Of a stretch of 33,935 nucleotides of DNA, positions 30,691-33,935 are shown in pieces. The first letter of the stretch is position 1; each line of letters starts with the position of its first letter. The notes below the pieces were generated by a model, which saw only the letters and a list, made by a program, of their open reading frames with translations, was not told where the DNA came from and did no database searches. Position numbers and translations under genes: made by a program. This DNA comes from an uncultured Oscillospiraceae bacterium (GTDB lineage Bacteria > Bacillota > Clostridia > Oscillospirales > Oscillospiraceae). The stretch spans positions 1 through 33,935 of the forward strand of contig CANQSU010000011.1 of the NCBI GenBank assembly GCA_947626585.1, read 5' to 3'.

Positions 30691-31941
30691 TCAGGTGATC
30701 CCGTGGAACAGCTGGACCTCGCCGGGCCGTTTGGAGAACATGGAGAACTGGTACACATCCTCCCCCTCCCGTTTCCAGGGGGAAACGATGTTCATGCGCT
30801 GTTTCGTCTGGGCATCCAAAATCTCCCCTATGAGGACGTTGGACAGCAGAAAGCCCTCGGGCGTGAAGCTCCATCTGTCGCCTTTTTTCACCATCCACCC
30901 CCGCTTTACACAGTCCTCCATGATTTCCCTGGCCATGTCAAATTTACAGGGGAAGATGGCGTAATACTCCTCCTCGGAGATGCCGTAGGTGGTCCGCAGG
31001 CCCAGCATCAGATACTCGCCCGCCCGCTCGAAGTCCGTCACGGACTCGGCGTGATCCACCACACTCTTTCCCGACAGGATGTTGTCCGCGTACAGCTCCA
31101 GATCCGCCACACAGGAATACCGCTGACCCGCGATACACGAGTGGGCCGCCGCCCCGAAGCCCATATATTCGCCCATCTGCCAGTATTTCAGGTTGTGCTT
31201 CGAGGCGTACCCGCGGCGCGCGAAGTTGGACACCTCGTACTGCTTGTATCCGTAGCGGCCGAGCATGTCCACCGCGAAAAGGTACATGTCCGCCTGCAGG
31301 TCGTCGTCGGGGATGAAGGGCGAGTCCTTGAAGGGCCAGAGCGCCGTTCCCTCCTCGATCTTCAGCCCGTAGGCGCTGATGTGGTCGGGCTTCAACGCCA
31401 GCATCCTTGTCAGCGTGTCCGCCCAGTCCTCCCTGGTCTGGGAGGGCAGGCCGTAGATGAGGTCCAGGGACACGTTCTCAAACCCGGCCCTCCGGGCGTT
31501 CGACACCGTCTCCTCCACCCTGGCGAAGTTGTGGAGCCTGCCGATGCTCTTTAAGATCCCGTCGTTTGCCGACTGGGCCCCGATGGAGAGCCGGTTGAAG
31601 CCCGCTCTGCGCAGCTTCACCATATCCTGATAGGTTATGCTGTCGGGGTTGACCTCCACGGTCAGCTCCCCGTCTATCATCACGCGCCCATATTTCTTCA
31701 GGGCGTCGAGAAGCTCCACAAGCCGCGAGGCGCCATAATAACTGGGCGTTCCGCCTCCGATGTACACCGTGTCGATGATGTACCCCTCCAGCTGCGAGCC
31801 CGCCTCCTTTATGTGAGCGAGAAGCGCCTTCTGATACCGGGGCATCAGCGCGTCCTTCCCCACTCGCGAGTAAAAGTCGCAGTACGCGCACTTTCCCGCG
31901 CAAAACGGGATATGGATGTATATCCCGAGCCTCTTCTCCAC
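30691..31941 (-). CDS. hemW: HemW-like radical SAM protein (heme chaperone)
   Basis: A 416-residue radical SAM protein. It has the cluster motif C-A-G-K-C-A-Y-C-D-F (C14, C18, C21), the G-G-G-T-P segment, and the HemW-type H-N-L-K-Y-W followed by G-F-G-A-A-A-H-S. HemW delivers heme to respiratory proteins; older databases call it oxygen-independent coproporphyrinogen oxidase, which is normally wrong for this subgroup. The GTG at 31941 behind AAGGAGGGGG gives the usual start (E-K-R-L-G-I-Y-I-H-I-P-F). An in-frame ATG at 31971 precedes it but lacks a site. It is downstream of ruvX on the same strand. Confidence 0.9.
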   Translation of the reverse strand: MEKRLGIYIHIPFCAGKCAYCDFYSRVGKDALMPRYQKALLAHIKEAGSQLEGYIIDTVYIGGGTPSYYGASRLVELLDALKKYGRVMIDGELTVEVNPDSITYQDMVKLRRAGFNRLSIGAQSANDGILKSIGRLHNFARVEETVSNARRAGFENVSLDLIYGLPSQTREDWADTLTRMLALKPDHISAYGLKIEEGTALWPFKDSPFIPDDDLQADMYLFAVDMLGRYGYKQYEVSNFARRGYASKHNLKYWQMGEYMGFGAAAHSCIAGQRYSCVADLELYADNILSGKSVVDHAESVTDFERAGEYLMLGLRTTYGISEEEYYAIFPCKFDMAREIMEDCVKRGWMVKKGDRWSFTPEGFLLSNVLIGEILDAQTKQRMNIVSPWKREGEDVYQFSMFSKRPGEVQLFHGIT

Positions 31942-32026
31942 TTTTCCCCCTCCTTCCGCATGGATTGACATAATACAGTATAAACCAACGCCGGCGGTAT
32001 TTCAAGAGCAAACAGGAAAATGTCCC

Positions 32027-32434
32027 TCAACGTCTCCCAAGGTAACCTTCCAGGATCAGCGTCGCCGCCACGGCGTCAACGGTCTGCTTGCGGCGCTTCC
32101 CGAACCTTGCGTTGGCCGTCAGGATATCGTGGGCCTCCACGGTGGTGCGCCGCTCGTCCCACATGACCACCTCAAGCCCTGTCTTTTCCCGCAAAAGCGC
32201 CCCGAAGGCGCGGGCCTTTTCGCTTCTGGGGCCCGACGAGCCGTCCATATTGACAGGGTTTCCCAAAACGATCCTCTCAACGCCCCGCGACGAACATTCC
32301 ACGGCGATCCTTTCCGCCAGTCTCTCCGCGTTCCACTCGGTTATGACGAAGGCCTCCCCGGCGATCAGACCGGTGGGATCCGACACGGCGATGCCCGTCC
32401 TTTGGTCACCATAATCCACGGCAAGTATCCTCAT
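32027..32434 (-). CDS. ruvX: RuvX/YqgF Holliday-junction resolvase
   Basis: A 135-residue YqgF-family nuclease, normal length. It begins M-R-I-L-A-V-D-Y-G-D-Q-R-T-G-I-A-V, where the first Asp is a catalytic residue. It continues with V-L-G-N-P-V-N-M-D-G and W-D-E-R-R-T-T, and ends with a K-x-x-V-D-A-V-A-A-T-L-I-L motif containing a further Asp. The family acts in Holliday-junction processing and 16S rRNA 5'-end maturation. ATG 32434 matches the conserved start. The longer upstream open frame is not conserved. hemW follows 85 bases after its stop. Confidence 0.92.
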   Translation of the reverse strand: MRILAVDYGDQRTGIAVSDPTGLIAGEAFVITEWNAERLAERIAVECSSRGVERIVLGNPVNMDGSSGPRSEKARAFGALLREKTGLEVVMWDERRTTVEAHDILTANARFGKRRKQTVDAVAATLILEGYLGRR

Positions 32435-32532
32435 TTGCGCCCCCCCTTTTTTGCACATCCTTCGTATGTATAATCTACCGTAAACCGGGACGGTTTTCAA
32501 CGGTTTTTTCCCGATTTTCCCGAAAATTTTTC

Positions 32533-32561
32533 TTGACTTCCACTCCCCCGGGTGGTATAAT
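32533..32561 (+). promoter_or_regulatory. Sigma-A promoter for the rpmG-secE-nusG-rplK operon
   Basis: TTGACT (32533-32538), 17-base spacer, TATAAT (32556-32561). It lies about 110 bases before rpmG and is divergent from ruvX. Expected strength is high. Confidence 0.85.
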
Positions 32562-32671
32562 TTCCTCACCTGTCGACCGAGAGGGTTTTATTTTTGTGCG
32601 TCAAAACACGAAAAAGGCCCCGTCCCGGCCAATTCAAAGCAGGGAGGCAATTAATTAGGAGGTGCCGAAAA

Positions 32672-32833
32672 ATGGCCGCAGAAAACAGAGTCAAGGTCGT
32701 TCTCCGCTGCTCGGAGTGCAAACAGCGCAATTACAACACGACCAAGAACAAGAGGAACACCCCTGAAAAGCTGGAACTCAAAAAGTACTGCCGTTTCTGC
32801 CGTAAGCACACGGTCCACACCGAGACGAAGTAA
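32672..32833 (+). CDS. rpmG: 50S ribosomal protein L33 (C+ form)
   Basis: A 53-residue L33 with both zinc-type pairs intact (C-S-E-C and C-R-F-C), so it is the C+ form that binds zinc. The start ATG follows TAGGAGGTG. It is the first gene of the operon with secE and nusG. The conserved [17 protein letters not shown] block identifies it. Confidence 0.96.
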   Translation: MAAENRVKVVLRCSECKQRNYNTTKNKRNTPEKLELKKYCRFCRKHTVHTETK

Positions 32834-32850
32834 ACGGGAGGAGAGTACAA

Positions 32851-33066
32851 ATGGCAAAATCCGAGAAAAAGTTCTTCACCCGGATCGCCGATTGGTTCCG
32901 CGGCATGAAGAGCGAGCTTAAGAAGGTCATTTGGCCCACGGCGAAGCAGACCACCAACAACACCCTGGTCGTCCTTGCCGTCTGCGCCGCTTCCGCCGTC
33001 GTTCTGGGCGGGTTCGACTGGGTCGCCAACAAGCTTGTTGAGATCCTCATCAGCCTCTTGTCCTGA
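32851..33066 (+). CDS. secE: Protein translocase subunit SecE
   Basis: A 71-residue single-helix SecE: an amphipathic N-terminal helix with the E-L-K-K-V-I-W-P-T motif, then one membrane helix (about 40-65). It stabilises SecY in the translocon. A GGGAGGAGAG site precedes the ATG, 17 bases after rpmG. Confidence 0.95.
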   Translation: MAKSEKKFFTRIADWFRGMKSELKKVIWPTAKQTTNNTLVVLAVCAASAVVLGGFDWVANKLVEILISLLS

Positions 33067-33075
33067 GGAGCAAAA

Positions 33076-33600
33076 ATGGCACAGGAAGCAAAGTGGTATG
33101 TGGTCCATACCTACTCCGGCTACGAAAACGCCGTAGCCGACACCGTCATGAAGTCGGCCGAAAACCGCGGCATGACAGACCTCATCCAGGAGGTCAACAT
33201 TCCCCTGGAGACAGTCACCGAGCTTGAGGACGGAGTACAGAAGACCTACGAGCGCAAGGTGTTCCCCGGCTACGTGCTGGTCAAGATGATCATGACGGAC
33301 GAAAGCTGGCACCTGGTGCGCAACGTGCGCGGCTGCACGGGCTTTGTGGGAACAGGCAACAAGGCCATTCCCCTGACCGAGGCCGAGATCCTTTCTCTTG
33401 GCGTTGAAAAGCGCGATTTCAAGGTGGATTTCGATATCGGAAGCCGCATCCGTGTCAACGACGGCCCCCTGGAGGGCTTCTTCGGCCAGGTGGAGGAGCT
33501 GGACATGAACAAGCAGATCGTCCGTGTTGTCGTCTCCATGTTCGGCCGCGAGACCCCCGTGGAGCTGGATTTCGACCAGATCGAGCCGGCGAAAGACTGA
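33076..33600 (+). CDS. nusG: Transcription termination/antitermination factor NusG
   Basis: A 174-residue NusG with an NGN domain (W-Y-V-V-H-T-Y-S-G-Y-E-N at the start, then G-Y-V-L-V-K-M near residue 67) and a C-terminal KOW domain (G-P-L-E-G-F-F-G-Q-V-E-E). It binds RNA polymerase and links transcription with translation or termination. It is nine bases after secE, with a GAGGAGC site. Confidence 0.96.
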   Translation: MAQEAKWYVVHTYSGYENAVADTVMKSAENRGMTDLIQEVNIPLETVTELEDGVQKTYERKVFPGYVLVKMIMTDESWHLVRNVRGCTGFVGTGNKAIPLTEAEILSLGVEKRDFKVDFDIGSRIRVNDGPLEGFFGQVEELDMNKQIVRVVVSMFGRETPVELDFDQIEPAKD

Positions 33601-33619
33601 TCTCAAAAAATCGCAAACC

Positions 33620-33695
33620 CCGCCGAACAGGCATGAGCGCCCCCGCGGCGCAAGTGGGAGGAGCTTTATATAAGCTTCGCCTGACCACAAAATAT
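33620..33695 (+). promoter_or_regulatory. Probable L1-responsive leader before rplK
   Basis: Between nusG and rplK lies a structured leader with GTGGGAGGAGC and GCATGAGC, similar to the L1-stalk region of 23S rRNA. GTGG later pairs with CCAC in CTGACCAC. L1-type feedback on L11-L1 mRNAs is known in other bacteria. Only the motif supports it here. Confidence 0.45.
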
Positions 33696-33711
33696 TAGGA
33701 GGTTCACGAAA

Positions 33712-33935
33712 GTGGCACAGAAAGTAACAGGAATCATCAAGCTTCAGATCCCTGCGGGCCGCGCGACTCCCGCGCCCCCCGTGGGTCCCGCCCTTGGTCA
33801 GCACGGCGTCAACATCGGCGCCTTCACCAAGGAATTCAACGAGCGCACCAAGGCCGATATGGGCATGATCACCCCCGTGGTCATCACCGTCTACTCCGAC
33901 CGCAGCTTCACCTTCGTCACCAAGTCCGCCCCCGC
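33712..33935 (+). CDS. rplK: 50S ribosomal protein L11 (partial, runs off the end)
   Basis: The first 74 codons of L11, starting at GTG 33712 behind TTAGGAGGTT. The characteristic [20 protein letters not shown] segment and the A-L-G-Q-H-G-V-N-I block are intact. The gene is cut by the end of the window. Its position after nusG is the standard bacterial order. Confidence 0.95.
   Translation, partial: MAQKVTGIIKLQIPAGRATPAPPVGPALGQHGVNIGAFTKEFNERTKADMGMITPVVITVYSDRSFTFVTKSAP

Noticed and set aside
30691-31941. Coproporphyrinogen III oxidase (HemN)
   Set aside because: HemW-type segments (HNLKYW, GFGAAAHS) and the short N-terminus fit the heme chaperone subgroup instead.

Overview
The window looks like a piece of chromosome from a GC-rich, endospore-forming member of the Clostridia (Oscillospiraceae-like). 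This is inferred from dipicolinate synthase genes (dpaA/dpaB), an alpha/beta small acid-soluble spore protein, a VanW/G5 cell-wall protein, C+-type L33, strong Shine-Dalgarno sequences and consensus sigma-A promoters. No rRNA is present, so genus cannot be fixed.

Layout. Positions 1-2150 are core: two tandem leftward promoters running out of the window, dpaB-dpaA (minus), a DUF896 gene and tRNA-Leu(UAA). Positions 2277-4300 hold decayed mobile-element DNA: terminators, a sigma-A promoter, small broken reading frames, two broken large serine recombinases and a 12-bp inverted repeat. Positions 4372-17929 form a long co-directional accessory cluster with tight spacing. In order it encodes an HTH-like protein, a two-domain protein with a charged linker, a helical protein, a Ycf46-like AAA+ ATPase, an Hsp70-like ASKHA ATPase with a C-terminal hydrophobic segment, an HExxH zincin, two small proteins, a membrane protein, a radical SAM/SPASM enzyme, its probable 54-residue precursor peptide, and three tandem M48-peptidase-like proteins that have all lost their zinc-binding residues. 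Positions 17991-25757 are a second accessory stretch: fragments of a metallophosphoesterase, a dynamin-like GTPase with a biotinyl/lipoyl-like N-terminus, a stand-alone HD (p)ppGpp-hydrolase-like protein, two unknown proteins, an internally deleted BtpA-like protein and a leucine-rich-repeat plus Sel1 protein. RtcB RNA ligase (25830-27029) is followed by three decayed tRNA-like units and a RepA_N replication-initiator remnant, then an intact tRNA-Thr(CGU). From 27620 the chromosome is ordinary again: small multidrug export-like protein, SASP, VanW/G5 protein, hemW, ruvX, and the rpmG-secE-nusG-rplK operon, which runs off the right end.

Interpretation. The segment from about 2.3 to 27.4 kb reads as an integrated island whose recombination genes have decayed but whose cargo is intact. 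The cargo joins two kinds of ATP-driven protein machine (AAA+ and Hsp70-like), an HExxH metallopeptidase, pseudo-peptidases, proteins with glycine-rich hydrophobic segments that could enter membranes, and a RiPP-type peptide with its radical SAM maturase. I know of no described system with exactly this set. It resembles in style the multi-component NTP-dependent conflict or stress systems of bacteria, but its function here is inference.
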